Assembly: GCF_001580995.1 (NCBI RefSeq)
Contig: NZ_LHZU01000141.1
Span: forward strand, 37,626 to 101,625
Origin: Acetobacter senegalensis
GTDB taxonomy: Bacteria > Pseudomonadota > Alphaproteobacteria > Acetobacterales > Acetobacteraceae
Length of the DNA stretch: 64,000 bases
Reading direction: 5' to 3'
Shown: in pieces, positions 53,712 through 63,497 of the stretch
How positions within the stretch are numbered: the stretch's first letter is position 1
How the letters are laid out: each line of letters opens with the position of its first letter
Notes under the pieces: generated by a model
Told to the model about the DNA's origin: nothing
The model's database searches: none
Seen by the model: only the letters and a program-made list of their open reading frames with translations
Program-made: the position numbers and the translations under genes

Positions 53712-53751
53712 CATTCCTGCTTTTCAGAGCCTCCACGCGACGAAGCAACAG

Positions 53752-53787
53752 AAAAAACCTGCGAGCGGCCACCGTGCTAACCGCAGG
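53752..53787 (-). terminator. Minus-strand-oriented terminator without an obvious gene
   Basis: On the minus strand CCTGCG, an 18-base loop (with internal GCGG/CCGC), CGCAGG and then T6. In the plus direction no T run follows. There is no minus-strand gene upstream of it, so it may end an untranslated RNA. Confidence 0.45.
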
Positions 53788-54124
53788 CATGTTCCGTCCC
53801 GTCTCTTAAATTACGCAGCGCAAAAGAGACCAGACACCAACAGTTTCTACTCACTGGCAGCGTGAGTGAATACTTATCTATCCTCTTCTAGGTTTCTCAT
53901 AACATTGAATGAACCCAGTTAAAGAATAATCCGGCACCCTATTTCAATTTATACACTATATTCATTACAGATATTCTTTCCCTCTGCTTTCAATAAAAAC
54001 GGAACCTCCTGGCACCGCTCGCGTCTGTCTACACAAGACATGGCCCCGCCTAAGGGATGGAGACTTTTACAGTCTCTCTTGGCTCCTTGCCTGCCCCCAG
54101 CCTTTTCAGAGAGGAGAAGTCGTC
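53788..54124. other. AT-rich intergenic stretch before the SDR gene
   Basis: No open frame worth calling. It contains the SDR promoter and possibly a small RNA on the minus strand ending at 53752 (see the terminator entry). Confidence 0.35.
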
Positions 54125-55165
54125 ATGACGGATGACACGCATACCCCCGAGCATGATCCGGTGCGCCGCCGCCTTTTTAAGGTTGCCGGCATTGCCGCTG
54201 CTGCCGGAGCATCATCCTTGCCATTTTCCACTTCTGCCGCACCATCCCAGAAAACAGGAGCTTCCATGCCCAACGCCTCCAATACCCCGCTGGAAGACCC
54301 GCGCTCCCTGTATCCACATGCACCGTTCAAGGCACAGCCGCAGGAATGGCCCGGCCTTGCATCCAAAATGACGCCACTGCCAGACCACGGGGAAAAGAGC
54401 TATAAAGGCAGCGGACGCCTTGCCGGACGCAAAGCGCTGATTACAGGCGGAGATTCCGGTCTAGGCCGCGCCGCAGCCATTGCTTACGCACGAGAAGGCG
54501 CGGATGTCGCCATCAACTATCTGCCGCAAGAAGAAGCGGACGCCAAAGAAGTGGCAGAACTGGTGCGCAAGGAAGGGCGCAAATTCGTCGCACTGCCCGG
54601 GGATCTGCGTGACGAAAAATTCTGTCAGGATCTGGTAAAGCGAGCTGCTGAAGAGCTTGGTGGGCTGGATATTTTCGTCAATTGCGCCGGACGCCAACAA
54701 ACACATGACAGCATTCTGGATGTGACAACCGAAGCGTTCGACTGGACGCTTAAAACCAATCTTTACGCGCTGTTCTGGCTCAGCAAAGCAGCCATTCCGC
54801 TCATGAAGCCAGGCTCAACCATGATCTTCACTTCCTCCACCAATGCGTACGAGCCCTCAGTTAATATTCTGGACTATTCAATTACAAAGGCAGGCATCTC
54901 CAATTTTGCCAAAGGGCTCGCCAAGCAACTGGTTGAAAAAGGCATCCGGGTGAACGCCATAGCACCCGGTCCATTCTGGACGGCCCTTCAGGTCAGTGGT
55001 GGCCAGACCATGGAAAATGTCGAGAAATTTGGTGAAACTGTTCCCATGAAGCGCCCGGGCCAGCCAGTAGAACTCGCCCCGGTCTATGTGATGCTGGCAT
55101 CCAGTGAGAGCAGCTACCTCACTGGCCAGGTTGTGGGTGCAAATGGCGGTGTGGGCCTCCCCTAA
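54125..55165 (+). CDS. Short-chain dehydrogenase/reductase with a twin-arginine signal
   Basis: A 346-residue SDR oxidoreductase. Residues 12-40 form a Tat signal (VRRRLFKVAG, then IAAAAGASSLPFSTSAAP), so a folded, cofactor-loaded enzyme would be exported. The catalytic domain has the NAD(P)-binding TGGDSGLGRA, the NCAGRQQ structural motif, catalytic Ser in FTSSTNAYEPS and the Tyr-x3-Lys pair YSITK, plus the C-terminal GQVVGANGG of the YghA/general-stress-protein 39 group. Residues 50-100 (PHAPFKAQPQEWPGLASKMTPLPDHGE) match that group's N-terminal arm. GAGAGGAG precedes the ATG. The substrate is unknown. Confidence 0.9.
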   Translation: MTDDTHTPEHDPVRRRLFKVAGIAAAAGASSLPFSTSAAPSQKTGASMPNASNTPLEDPRSLYPHAPFKAQPQEWPGLASKMTPLPDHGEKSYKGSGRLAGRKALITGGDSGLGRAAAIAYAREGADVAINYLPQEEADAKEVAELVRKEGRKFVALPGDLRDEKFCQDLVKRAAEELGGLDIFVNCAGRQQTHDSILDVTTEAFDWTLKTNLYALFWLSKAAIPLMKPGSTMIFTSSTNAYEPSVNILDYSITKAGISNFAKGLAKQLVEKGIRVNAIAPGPFWTALQVSGGQTMENVEKFGETVPMKRPGQPVELAPVYVMLASSESSYLTGQVVGANGGVGLP

Positions 55166-55223
55166 CCCCGGAAATTGCCCTTTGTGTGGATGAAGCGGCT
55201 TTAAAAGCCTGCAAACGCAATCC

Positions 55224-55258
55224 AGCCGTTTCCGCCACGGAAAGGAAACGGCTTTTAT
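55224..55258 (+). terminator. Rho-independent terminator after the SDR gene
   Basis: AGCCGTTTCC, 10-base loop, GGAAACGGCT followed by TTTAT. Confidence 0.85.
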
Positions 55259-55350
55259 CCTGTTATCCTTGCGCCAAGATATCAAACCCGTCTTGCCGGT
55301 TTCAATGACCCCACGCCATCCCCTCTTTACGGGCTGTGCAAAGGGTCACA

Positions 55351-55390
55351 AAAAAAGCCATCTCTGTTAACAGAAATGGCCTTTTCTTTA
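55351..55390. terminator. Second hairpin with A and T runs
   Basis: GCCATCTCTG / CAGAAATGGC with one mismatch, flanked by A7 and by CTTTTCTTT. Read-through protection in both directions between convergent genes; the rest of 55166-55494 shows no gene. Confidence 0.6.
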
Positions 55391-55453
55391 TCTTGCACGA
55401 TAAACGGGTTTTCAAAAAATGGTCTTCAAAGTGTTTCCTGACGCCATCCTCTG

Positions 55454-55482
55454 AAAAGAAGCGGCTTTTATCAGCCGCTTCC
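55454..55482 (-). terminator. Rho-independent terminator of the TonB receptor at 55495
   Basis: On the minus strand GAAGCGGCT, 6-base loop, AGCCGCTTC followed by TTTTC, starting 14 bases after the receptor stop. Confidence 0.85.
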
Positions 55483-55494
55483 AGGAAGAACCCT

Positions 55495-58119
55495 TTAGAA
55501 CGTCGCGTTCACGCGTCCGTAGTAATAACCACCCGTCATGGGCACCTGAGAGGATGACTGATCATAGATGTAGGCACCAAGGTAGTTCACGCTTTGCGGC
55601 ACGCGCCGGGGGCGGATATTGAACAGGTTGTTGCCACCTACTGCCACATGCCAGTTCTTGTTGACCCGATACCCAATTTCCAGATCTGTCAGCCAACGGG
55701 GCGAATTTTTGAACTGGTAGAAATCGGTCACACTATATTGCAGCGCCTTTGGACCCCAATCCTGATACTGGAGCATGTTTGTGGTTTCACCGTAACGGGT
55801 CTGGCGAATATTCACATCCCAGTTTCCGACCGTGTAGAAGGCATTCAGAATGATCTTGCTGCGCGGATAAGCTGTGGTGATGTAACCAATATTCTGGGCG
55901 TTCAGCAGTTCCTCCCCATTGGTGCCCAGACCGTTATGATGCAGGCGTGTGCGGTTGAGGTCCAACGCCATGGTTGTTGTCAGGGTGCCATATTTCCCCA
56001 TGCGGAACGTGTAGTCCGCGTTGATATCCAACCCCTGCGTACGGGTGCTGGCACCGTTTGACAGATAATAGGCCTGAATATTGTCCAGCGAGGCATCATT
56101 CGCCGGGGGCGTAAAGCCCATGGACTGAATGGCCGAGACAGCAGACAGGCCGCTCACTGTTCCACCCTGCACAATGCGGTCACGAATATTGATCTGATAA
56201 ACATCCACTTCCACATGGAAGCCACGAACTGGCTCAACCACAATCCCGCCTGACACGTTGGTTGAACGCTCGGGCTTCAGCCCAGGTGCGCCAAGGCTAC
56301 GCGCCGCCGCAGAATCAGCCGCCAGCAAACCGGAAGCCCCGTTGGGGGAAACGTTCATGGCGCTGTAGTGCTCTTCAGCCAGCGTGGGGGCGCGGAAACC
56401 GGTGCTGATTGTACCACGCACGGCAATGCGTTTGGTAATGTCATACCGTGTGGAAACCTTGCCGTTTTCCGTATTGCCTACGTCTGTGTAGTGTTCAAAC
56501 CGCCCTGCAAAATCCAGTTCCCAGTTCTTGAGAAGATGGAAATCACCATCCACGTAAGCAGCCCAGATGTTACGATACCACTTGCCCGCGTTCTGCGGGG
56601 CCAGACCCGCAAAGCCCTGCGTGCCCCCCAGCGCATAGGAATAGGGATTGCCAGCCCAGATCTGGTAGGATTCCATTCGGTGCTCACCACCAAACGCCAG
56701 CACCATGGGGACTGTATCGGCAATCTTGAAATTGCGCCGCAGGTCAAGGTTGTTTGTCCACTGCGCCATATTGAAGCTTTCAGCCCGGACATCCGTTGGG
56801 CTGGACCCGCACCCTACGGGAGAATAACTTGCGCCAGCATTCGGGTCGGTCGAACAGGTGGACTGTAGAACCCCGGTATTAACGGTGTTCTTGTTCCCAA
56901 CCTTGTTGTAATCCGCGCCATAAGTGGAAGAAACATCCCACTGGAAGCCGAAAAGATGATCGCCCTTGGCCCCGACGGTTGCCGCGTAATCATTTTCTTC
57001 CGCAGTTTCAATCGGCGTGAAACCCCATGGCCAGTAGGAAAGCGCAACGCCGCCCCCAACGTCTGGCACGCGATAGTTCTGATACGTTTCAGCATGACGG
57101 TGCGCATAAGTGATGCTGCCATAGAACATCACGTTTTCATTCAGCGGCTTACCCCAGTCCAGACCAAAGCTTTCCCGCGTTTCTTCCGCTGTGCTCAGCA
57201 CTTTGTTGGATGTTGCAGGAATATGCGCCCCGGTGCTGACATAAGAGGCCACATCGTGATCCGCTGGTTGTTCCCCTACCAGACGATGATCGCGCACATT
57301 CTTGGGCACCATGTGATCCGTATGGTACATCTGGCCGGAAAGATGCAGGTAGCCATCATTCCCCAGTTTCATACCCCCATCGGCATTGAACTGATACTGC
57401 CAGCCATCCCCGTTATAAGCATTGGCCCCTGTCTGGGCTGAAACATTCAGGCCATGATCCTGCTTTTTGGTAATAATGTTGATCACACCGGCAATGGCGT
57501 CGGAGCCATACATGGCTGCGGCCCCATCTTCCAGCACTTCAATATGATCAATCATATTGGCCGGGATCATGTTGAGATCAACGCCGGTCGTCCCAAAGTT
57601 CGGACCAGAGGTAGCTGTAAACGTTGTTGTTGTATGCCGACGTTTTCCATCCACCAGCACCAGAACCTGGTTGGAGCTCAGGCCACGCATATGAATGGAA
57701 GAAACAAGGGCTGCGGCATCTGTCCCCATGGTTTCCACGTTGACGGACGCATAAGTGCGGGTCAACGCATCTGCCAGGTTCATCTGCCCGGACCGACGCA
57801 ATACTGCACTGCTCACCACCTTAACCGGGCTCATGCTCTGCCGTGCATGACGATTTTCCGAGTGTGTGCCAGTAACAATCACATTTTCACCAGAATCTGA
57901 CACCCGGTGGCTTGGGCGTGGCAAAGATCTGGCAGGCACCGCTGCACGGGTGGCGGTTGCCGCCCCGGCTGTATGGGGAATATCCTGCGTTGTCGCCTTT
58001 TTATGAGCAGATTTATGCTGCGTTCCCTGCGGAGTTGTCGCAGCATACGCGTCTGGCACCATACCAAGCATGGGAACTGCCAGAATAGTTGCAGAAAATA
58101 GTGTTTTCCGGGATGTCAT
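55495..58119 (-). CDS. TonB-dependent receptor
   Basis: Outer-membrane receptor of 874 residues. The signal peptide is MTSRKTLFSATILAVPMLGMVPDAYA, followed by a His/Lys/Ala-rich linker. The TonB box is ENVIVTGTH. The plug has MRGLSSNQVLVLVDGKRRH and IEVLEDGAAAMYGSDAIAGVINIITKK, the sequence style of the vitamin B12/colicin-type and 'iron complex' receptors with LVDGKR. The barrel ends YYYGRVNATF. This plug type differs from the other three receptors in the window, so it is a separate acquisition rather than a local duplicate. No transporter gene adjoins it, and the ligand is unknown. A palindrome 54 bases upstream may be a control site. Confidence 0.9.
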   Translation of the reverse strand: MTSRKTLFSATILAVPMLGMVPDAYAATTPQGTQHKSAHKKATTQDIPHTAGAATATRAAVPARSLPRPSHRVSDSGENVIVTGTHSENRHARQSMSPVKVVSSAVLRRSGQMNLADALTRTYASVNVETMGTDAAALVSSIHMRGLSSNQVLVLVDGKRRHTTTTFTATSGPNFGTTGVDLNMIPANMIDHIEVLEDGAAAMYGSDAIAGVINIITKKQDHGLNVSAQTGANAYNGDGWQYQFNADGGMKLGNDGYLHLSGQMYHTDHMVPKNVRDHRLVGEQPADHDVASYVSTGAHIPATSNKVLSTAEETRESFGLDWGKPLNENVMFYGSITYAHRHAETYQNYRVPDVGGGVALSYWPWGFTPIETAEENDYAATVGAKGDHLFGFQWDVSSTYGADYNKVGNKNTVNTGVLQSTCSTDPNAGASYSPVGCGSSPTDVRAESFNMAQWTNNLDLRRNFKIADTVPMVLAFGGEHRMESYQIWAGNPYSYALGGTQGFAGLAPQNAGKWYRNIWAAYVDGDFHLLKNWELDFAGRFEHYTDVGNTENGKVSTRYDITKRIAVRGTISTGFRAPTLAEEHYSAMNVSPNGASGLLAADSAAARSLGAPGLKPERSTNVSGGIVVEPVRGFHVEVDVYQINIRDRIVQGGTVSGLSAVSAIQSMGFTPPANDASLDNIQAYYLSNGASTRTQGLDINADYTFRMGKYGTLTTTMALDLNRTRLHHNGLGTNGEELLNAQNIGYITTAYPRSKIILNAFYTVGNWDVNIRQTRYGETTNMLQYQDWGPKALQYSVTDFYQFKNSPRWLTDLEIGYRVNKNWHVAVGGNNLFNIRPRRVPQSVNYLGAYIYDQSSSQVPMTGGYYYGRVNATF

Positions 58120-58172
58120 GTGCCGCCAATCCCTGCTGCGTTTGGGTATTCGTTACCCTCTTATGGGATATG

Positions 58173-58184
58173 AGATGCGCATCT
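58173..58184. promoter_or_regulatory. 12-base palindrome upstream of the TonB receptor
   Basis: AGATGCGCATCT, perfectly symmetric. Closer to the gene, GGGTA-N5-TACCC (58144-58158) can form a hairpin in the leader. The rest of 58120-58573 shows no gene. Confidence 0.3.
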
Positions 58185-58539
58185 TTTGCAATTCTAAAAT
58201 TACGGTCCCGTATCAGTTCGGTCAAATTGTTGTCTTTTTGCAACATAATCCGGGTCAGAAAAGAGACACATAGACTGAGGACACCCTCTGTCTCTGCCGG
58301 TCGTTCCCAAAAGGGAGCAGGCATCAGACTGTATGCTCCGCCTTATTTGCCAAGGAATTCCTTAACAAAAGAGCCTATTGTTTTCCGGGAAAACCAAGTG
58401 CCGCTCTAACAAAGCATATGCCCCCATCTGACACGGATGAGGACATATGATGGAACGCAGCCACTTTAATTTGTCGCGTCGTGGAACGAATCCCATTTCG
58501 CACAGACACTGAACACAGTGGCCAGCATCGGTCATAACG

Positions 58540-58561
58540 TGAGCCTCTTTTAAGAGGCTCA
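58540..58561 (-). terminator. Palindromic hairpin after the lipase gene
   Basis: TGAGCCTCTT / AAGAGGCTCA, a 10-base stem with almost no loop beyond TT, 12 bases after the gene's stop. No T run on the minus strand. Confidence 0.5.
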
Positions 58562-58573
58562 GACCTGTCTCAT

Positions 58574-59893
58574 TTAGAACCCGCCACAGTTCTGCTCAAA
58601 GGGTTTGCCCGCAAAGCGGTCTTTGATCCAGGCGATCTGATCCTGCGTCGAATTGATCATGGTCGGATCATGATCCAGACCGGGATAAAGGTGGAAGAAC
58701 AGCTTGATGCCGTTCTTGCAGGCTTTCTGAGCCGTTTTTTTCACGCCACCAGGAGGCACGGAAACATCTCCCCCTCCAGTCAGCACCATAAGCGGGCCTT
58801 TTACCGGCTTGTCCCCCATGATGTCTTCTTTAAGCATGGCCTGAACCGCAGACACCTTGGTCCAGTTCGGCTTCATGATCTGAGCACTGGTTTTGCCCAG
58901 ATAGGCCGCATAACCGGTAAACCAGCAGCCCTTGGTGGCAATCAGCGGATAATGCTCATAACCGTCCTTGGTCAGAATGCTGTGCACATCAAAATCCGGA
59001 TAACGGGCCTTCAGCCCATACGCCACCATGGGGAAATAGAACGGGGCGCCAACTTCTTCCGGTTTAGGGGCAATAAAATCCAGCATATCCACGGTGCCGG
59101 ACACGGAAACAGTGCCCAGATAATCCGGGTTTTTCATCTGCTGTTCCATTTCGCCCACACTCCAGGACGCCATACCGCCCTGTGAATGCCCATCGGCCAC
59201 CCACTGCTTGCTCAGCACACCCGGCAGCGCGGCATGAGCAGCAGCCACGGAATAAATGACATCATACCCCTGAGCCAGTTTGTTCATATACTGATGCGCA
59301 CCCGGCGTGCCTTGCCCATGATAGTCCGTCGCCACAACAGCCAGCCCAGCTTTGGGGAATTCAAACAACCCTTCATCCCCGTAATAGAGATCTTTCATCA
59401 GAGAAGGCGCGCAAGGTTGCGCCACACCGCTGGTGCCGTGGGCCCACGCCACCACAGGCCATCCACCAGCAGGCGCTGGCCCCGCAGGCAACAGCACAAA
59501 ACCAGATGTCACAACATCATGCCGTTCCGCATCCAGAGAGTGGTACAGAATACGCCATGCCGTCATCCCTGCCGGGATGGCATAATCCGTGACCTTTTCC
59601 GCCCGGATCAGCCCGCCGGGCCATGTGGGCGCATCAGCCGATGGAGCCTCTGTATAGAAAGGCGTAATGGGAAGCGCCTGTGCTGCCTCCAGCTTCAAGC
59701 CCTCGGGGATGGTTTTGGGGAGGTCAGCCTGAGCAAAGGCAGCCTGCGGCACACCAAATGCCAGAGCAGCCACACCCGCCCCGGCCAGCAGCACCTTACG
59801 CACCGCACCATTTTTGGATACAGCCGCCTTTTTCAGACACTGCGCCAGAAGGTTACGTTTTTCAGAAAGAATTTCGGGGTGAGTGAGGGACAT
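58574..59893 (-). CDS. Exported lipase-like alpha/beta hydrolase
   Basis: A 439-residue secreted hydrolase of the secretory-lipase type. A long N-terminus (about 54 residues, with KVLLAGAGVAALAFGVPQAAFAQ as the signal core) precedes the mature enzyme. VVAWAHGTSGVA gives the oxyanion region, DGHSQGGMASW holds the nucleophile Ser, and GLDHDPTM carries the catalytic His. MVLTGGGDVSVPP is the likely acid-residue strand. The family hydrolyses esters of triacylglycerols or small acyl compounds; the natural substrate is unknown. The extended signal n-region could mean that translation starts later, but no better ATG is evident. It stands alone between two TonB receptors. Confidence 0.84.
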   Translation of the reverse strand: MSLTHPEILSEKRNLLAQCLKKAAVSKNGAVRKVLLAGAGVAALAFGVPQAAFAQADLPKTIPEGLKLEAAQALPITPFYTEAPSADAPTWPGGLIRAEKVTDYAIPAGMTAWRILYHSLDAERHDVVTSGFVLLPAGPAPAGGWPVVAWAHGTSGVAQPCAPSLMKDLYYGDEGLFEFPKAGLAVVATDYHGQGTPGAHQYMNKLAQGYDVIYSVAAAHAALPGVLSKQWVADGHSQGGMASWSVGEMEQQMKNPDYLGTVSVSGTVDMLDFIAPKPEEVGAPFYFPMVAYGLKARYPDFDVHSILTKDGYEHYPLIATKGCWFTGYAAYLGKTSAQIMKPNWTKVSAVQAMLKEDIMGDKPVKGPLMVLTGGGDVSVPPGGVKKTAQKACKNGIKLFFHLYPGLDHDPTMINSTQDQIAWIKDRFAGKPFEQNCGGF

Positions 59894-60013
59894 AACCTAC
59901 GCCATTTCTGTTTCGAGAACGCTATAAAACCATGACTGACCGCAAAAATCAGCCAGGGCTTGCATTTAATTAAACAGGAAGCGGATTTTCCCTCCGCCTC
60001 CTGCCCTCGCCGA

Positions 60014-62563
60014 TCAGCGGTTATACGTCAACAAGACGCCAGCATAACGTGGCCGCATGGTGGAGTTCAGTTGCAGCAAAGACCCCTGTACCTCGTTTGA
60101 ACTGGTGACCATGGGGTGCAGATTGGGCAGATTATTCACATAGAAAGACAGGTTCATATTATTATTGAACCGGGCACCCACCCGCAGGGTCAGGTAATGC
60201 TGGGCCTGTGTCAGGTAATAGCCCGAATTGTACATCAGTGTTTCTGAATCCCGAATTGGCGTGGTACCACTGGGGCGGCTGATATACTGGTAATCCGTCC
60301 GCACATACAATTGTCCATGACCAATGGAGATGATGTTCTTGGGAATATTGTACTGAACCCCAAGGCTATAGGTCCACCCCGGTGTGCCCAGTGTATCGCC
60401 TTTACGGGCAAGCAGGCCGTTCTGGTTGGTGCCCACATACGCATTTTTGGTATAATGCGCATCTGTATAGCCAAGCGTGGTATCGATCGAGAGGCCATCA
60501 AACGGATACAATGTGGCCTGAAGATCAAACCCTTTGCTAACTGCTTCACCCAGATTGGTCGTGTACTGCACGCCGCATCCCGGCAGATAGGCATTCTGCT
60601 GAATGTTGGACCAGTTGATGTAATACAGGCTTCCTGAAATTTGCAGACGATTATGGAAAAACTGGTTCTTTGACCCAACTTCCCAGCTTTTTACCGTGTC
60701 TGATTTGTATTTGCTGGGGGCCGAGGTCATGCCAAAATTATTCAGATCATTCTGGCACAAAAGCTGTGGCACGGGCGCGTTAGCTCCGCCCACTCGCCAC
60801 CCCTTGCCCCAGCCCGCATACACCATGGAGTGGCGGTCAATCTGGTAACTCAAGGTAAATTTGGGGGTCACCGGGTTTTCGGTAATCTGGCCACTGGCTG
60901 TTGTGCGGTCACCATTATGGCTGCCATCTGCAAAGTTGTGGAAGTGATAATTGGCATTGGCATACCGCACACCTGCATCAAACTTCAGCCCTTTGATAAT
61001 TTCCACCGTGGCGTTGGCAAAAACGGCAACCTGCTCATCCGTGGCGCGTGTCTGGTTAATGTAGGCGTTCTGCCCTGCATTGGGCCAGCCGCCCCAGAAA
61101 TCGGAAGCAGACATATCAAACAACGCCTGTGTCAAAGCGTTTGCGTTGGGTTCCTGCAATTGCTCGGAACTCATCTGCTTGTCGTTCTGATAGTATACAC
61201 CGGCCACCCACATCAGGCGGTTAGCCACCGGATTGCGGGACTGCACACGAAATTCCTCGGTGAAATTACGCTGCTGGTTCAACACGCGTGAGGGACCATA
61301 ATAATATGGCGTGTTGGGGTTGATCCCTTGCTGGGTCAGCAAGGGGTAGTACGGACTGCTGCCATCCAGAAATTCATTATAATAGGAAAGCTGGTAAAGC
61401 GTGCCGTTATAGCCCGTAATATTGTTACGGTGCAGATAGGCCGTGTTCGAAATCAGTGAGACATTCCCGATATCATATTTGATATTCAAAGACGGCAGAT
61501 AAAAACGGTCCGTATTCTGCTGGTATTCGGGCGAATTGGTGCGATATTCACTTTTACCAGGATTGGAAAGACCCGCAAAATAGGTATCACTATCCCCCAC
61601 CAGACGCTGTTGATACATGATGGACGGCGTAATGCTCAGGTTTTCAATCGGTTTGACCAGAACAGAACCACGAAACACGTTCACATCATCATTATTGGTG
61701 TTTTTGTCTGTCTTTTTTCCGGTTCGGTAATCAAGGTGGTCGATATAACCGCCCTGCCCCTGCCGTTCCGCACTGACGCGAAACGCCAGCTTGTCCTTGA
61801 TGATCGGCCCGCCAAGCGCCACGCCCAGATCATATGTCGGCGCGCCATACTGCGATGCTGAGACATCTGCACGAGCATAGGATGTATATTTATGCAGGTT
61901 CGGTGCGGGCGTGATGTAACGCACAGCCCCACCTTCCGCACCGGCCCCAAACAGGGTGCCCTGCGGGCCGCGCAACACTTCCACCCGTTCCATATCAAAC
62001 AGTTGCGGCACCGTGTTTTCCGCACTGAAACCCAGATTACGGATCTGGATGGGTGTATCATCCAGATAAATTCCGGTGGTGGCTGACCCTGCACTGGATG
62101 CCAGACCACGCACAACCGGCGTTTTGGATGTGGGGTCAAATGTCAGGCCCGGCGTAAAGCGGAGCACATCCTGAATGGTTTTGGCGCCCTTCATATCCAG
62201 ATACGCCTGATTATACGCGGCAACACTGACCGGCACACGCATGATGGAAGTTGCGCGACGGGTGGACGTTACCGTCACCGCTTCCATGGCCCCTGCTGCG
62301 GATTCCGCCTTGGGCTTCTTATGCGGCTGAGAAACCTGCCGTGTGGAGGCTTCCTGTTTCCCCGGTGCCTGGGCAGCATGCAGTTTGCCTGATGAACGTT
62401 TTTCCACGCTCTCCCCTGCCGCAAAAGCCGCGCCTGCGTAGCCCGACACACAGGCCCAAACAGAAAAAGCCCCGACCAACGCAGTAGAATACGAACGGAC
62501 AGAACACAAAGAACGTTTACGGCACACAAGGGGCGAATAAAGGGAAACAGGTCTTTTGCTCAC
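60014..62563 (-). CDS. TonB-dependent receptor
   Basis: Outer-membrane receptor of 849 residues, probably starting at GTG 62563. An extended signal region (YSTALVGAFSVWACVSGYAGAAFAAG) precedes a Lys-rich linker and the TonB box MEAVTVTST. The plug contains VPVSVAAYNQAYLDMKGAKTIQDVLRFTPG, GIYLDDTPIQIRN and VEVLRGPQGTLFGAGAEGGAVRYIT; the LRGPQGTLFGAGA motif is typical of receptors abundant in sphingomonads and acetic acid bacteria. The barrel closes with MRPRYAGVLLTYNR. No regulator or carrier gene adjoins it. A partial Fur-like match near the start is too weak to call. Confidence 0.9.
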   Translation of the reverse strand: MSKRPVSLYSPLVCRKRSLCSVRSYSTALVGAFSVWACVSGYAGAAFAAGESVEKRSSGKLHAAQAPGKQEASTRQVSQPHKKPKAESAAGAMEAVTVTSTRRATSIMRVPVSVAAYNQAYLDMKGAKTIQDVLRFTPGLTFDPTSKTPVVRGLASSAGSATTGIYLDDTPIQIRNLGFSAENTVPQLFDMERVEVLRGPQGTLFGAGAEGGAVRYITPAPNLHKYTSYARADVSASQYGAPTYDLGVALGGPIIKDKLAFRVSAERQGQGGYIDHLDYRTGKKTDKNTNNDDVNVFRGSVLVKPIENLSITPSIMYQQRLVGDSDTYFAGLSNPGKSEYRTNSPEYQQNTDRFYLPSLNIKYDIGNVSLISNTAYLHRNNITGYNGTLYQLSYYNEFLDGSSPYYPLLTQQGINPNTPYYYGPSRVLNQQRNFTEEFRVQSRNPVANRLMWVAGVYYQNDKQMSSEQLQEPNANALTQALFDMSASDFWGGWPNAGQNAYINQTRATDEQVAVFANATVEIIKGLKFDAGVRYANANYHFHNFADGSHNGDRTTASGQITENPVTPKFTLSYQIDRHSMVYAGWGKGWRVGGANAPVPQLLCQNDLNNFGMTSAPSKYKSDTVKSWEVGSKNQFFHNRLQISGSLYYINWSNIQQNAYLPGCGVQYTTNLGEAVSKGFDLQATLYPFDGLSIDTTLGYTDAHYTKNAYVGTNQNGLLARKGDTLGTPGWTYSLGVQYNIPKNIISIGHGQLYVRTDYQYISRPSGTTPIRDSETLMYNSGYYLTQAQHYLTLRVGARFNNNMNLSFYVNNLPNLHPMVTSSNEVQGSLLQLNSTMRPRYAGVLLTYNR

Positions 62564-63082
62564 GTGTGTCTCTTATCATTTAAGGGCAAGGGGAAAGCGG
62601 CGTTCACAACATCAGGCCGAAGGGGCAGAGCACTTAATTTTATATCCAGCCTCTGTCCAGACATCTGTTGGCGCATAAGGCCCTGTTTCCTGACGGGAAC
62701 AACACCAGTATTAAAAACAAGATAAAACCGAGTTCAAAAATATGATGCCTACAACATCAGAAAAAAATTCCATGACCGTTCCAGAAGGATAGATGGTACT
62801 TATCCGCAACAGTGTTGTATTTTTTTACGCTAGTGCTGGAAGAAGAAAAAAGACCTTAGCTGGTCATGATCCTGCATCGTTTTAATACCCCATCTGACAG
62901 GCCCTTCTATCGCTAGAAAAATACCGGGCCGTCCCGCAATGTCTTTCTGGTGTTTTCTCAGAACTTTAACAAATCCACCCTGTCATAAAGAACGCCCGTT
63001 CATAACCGGCCTGCATTTGACGTCTTTAAACAGAGGGGTAAGGTGGCGTCTTCCTGAACGTTACACGGAATGACGATTTTTC
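62564..63082. other. Long divergent intergenic region
   Basis: 519 bases, AT-rich around 62700-62900. It must hold promoters for the receptor and the VOC gene. I see no open frame, tRNA or clear regulator site. Confidence 0.4.
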
Positions 63083-63469
63083 ATGTTCAGTCACATCATG
63101 TTGGGCAGCAACGACATTGCCCGCTCCAAAAAATTCTACGATGCAACGCTGGGTGTTCTGGGCTGTGAGCCCGCAACCCCTAACGCCAAAGGCCGCCTGA
63201 CCTATACGCATGACGGCGAACGCCTGGTGATCACCACGCCGCTGGATGGCCAACCCGCCACGGCAGCCAATGGCGGCACAATCGGCTTTGCCATGACCAA
63301 CGCAGAGCAGGTTGAAGCCTGGCATAAGGCTGGTGTGGAAAATGGCGGAAAAGCCATCGAAAATCCGCCCGGAGTGCGCCACACGGTAATGGGAGACCTG
63401 TATCTGGCCTATCTGCGGGACCCAGACGGCAACAAACTGTGCGCCATGTATAAAATGCCGAGCGCCTGA
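63083..63469 (+). CDS. VOC (glyoxalase/bleomycin-resistance) family protein
   Basis: A 128-residue small metal-dependent enzyme-like protein. It begins MFSHIMLGSNDIARSKKFYDATLGVLG, with the first metal-type His4, and ends YLAYLRDPDGNKLCAMYKMP, where the family Glu after GNK is replaced by a Cys/Ala region. HTVMGDLYLAYLRDPDG is the second beta-alpha-beta module. It is too short to say whether it is glyoxalase, dioxygenase or drug-binding protein. GGAATGA lies upstream of the ATG. It converges on crcB. Confidence 0.82.
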   Translation: MFSHIMLGSNDIARSKKFYDATLGVLGCEPATPNAKGRLTYTHDGERLVITTPLDGQPATAANGGTIGFAMTNAEQVEAWHKAGVENGGKAIENPPGVRHTVMGDLYLAYLRDPDGNKLCAMYKMPSA

Positions 63470-63497
63470 GGCGCATCCTGATAGAGAGGAAGTTTTC

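Noticed and set aside
62555..62580. Fur-like half site (AAATGATAAGAG on the minus strand) at the start of the last TonB receptor
   Set aside because: Only about 9 of 19 positions match the Fur consensus and it overlaps the ribosome-binding region.
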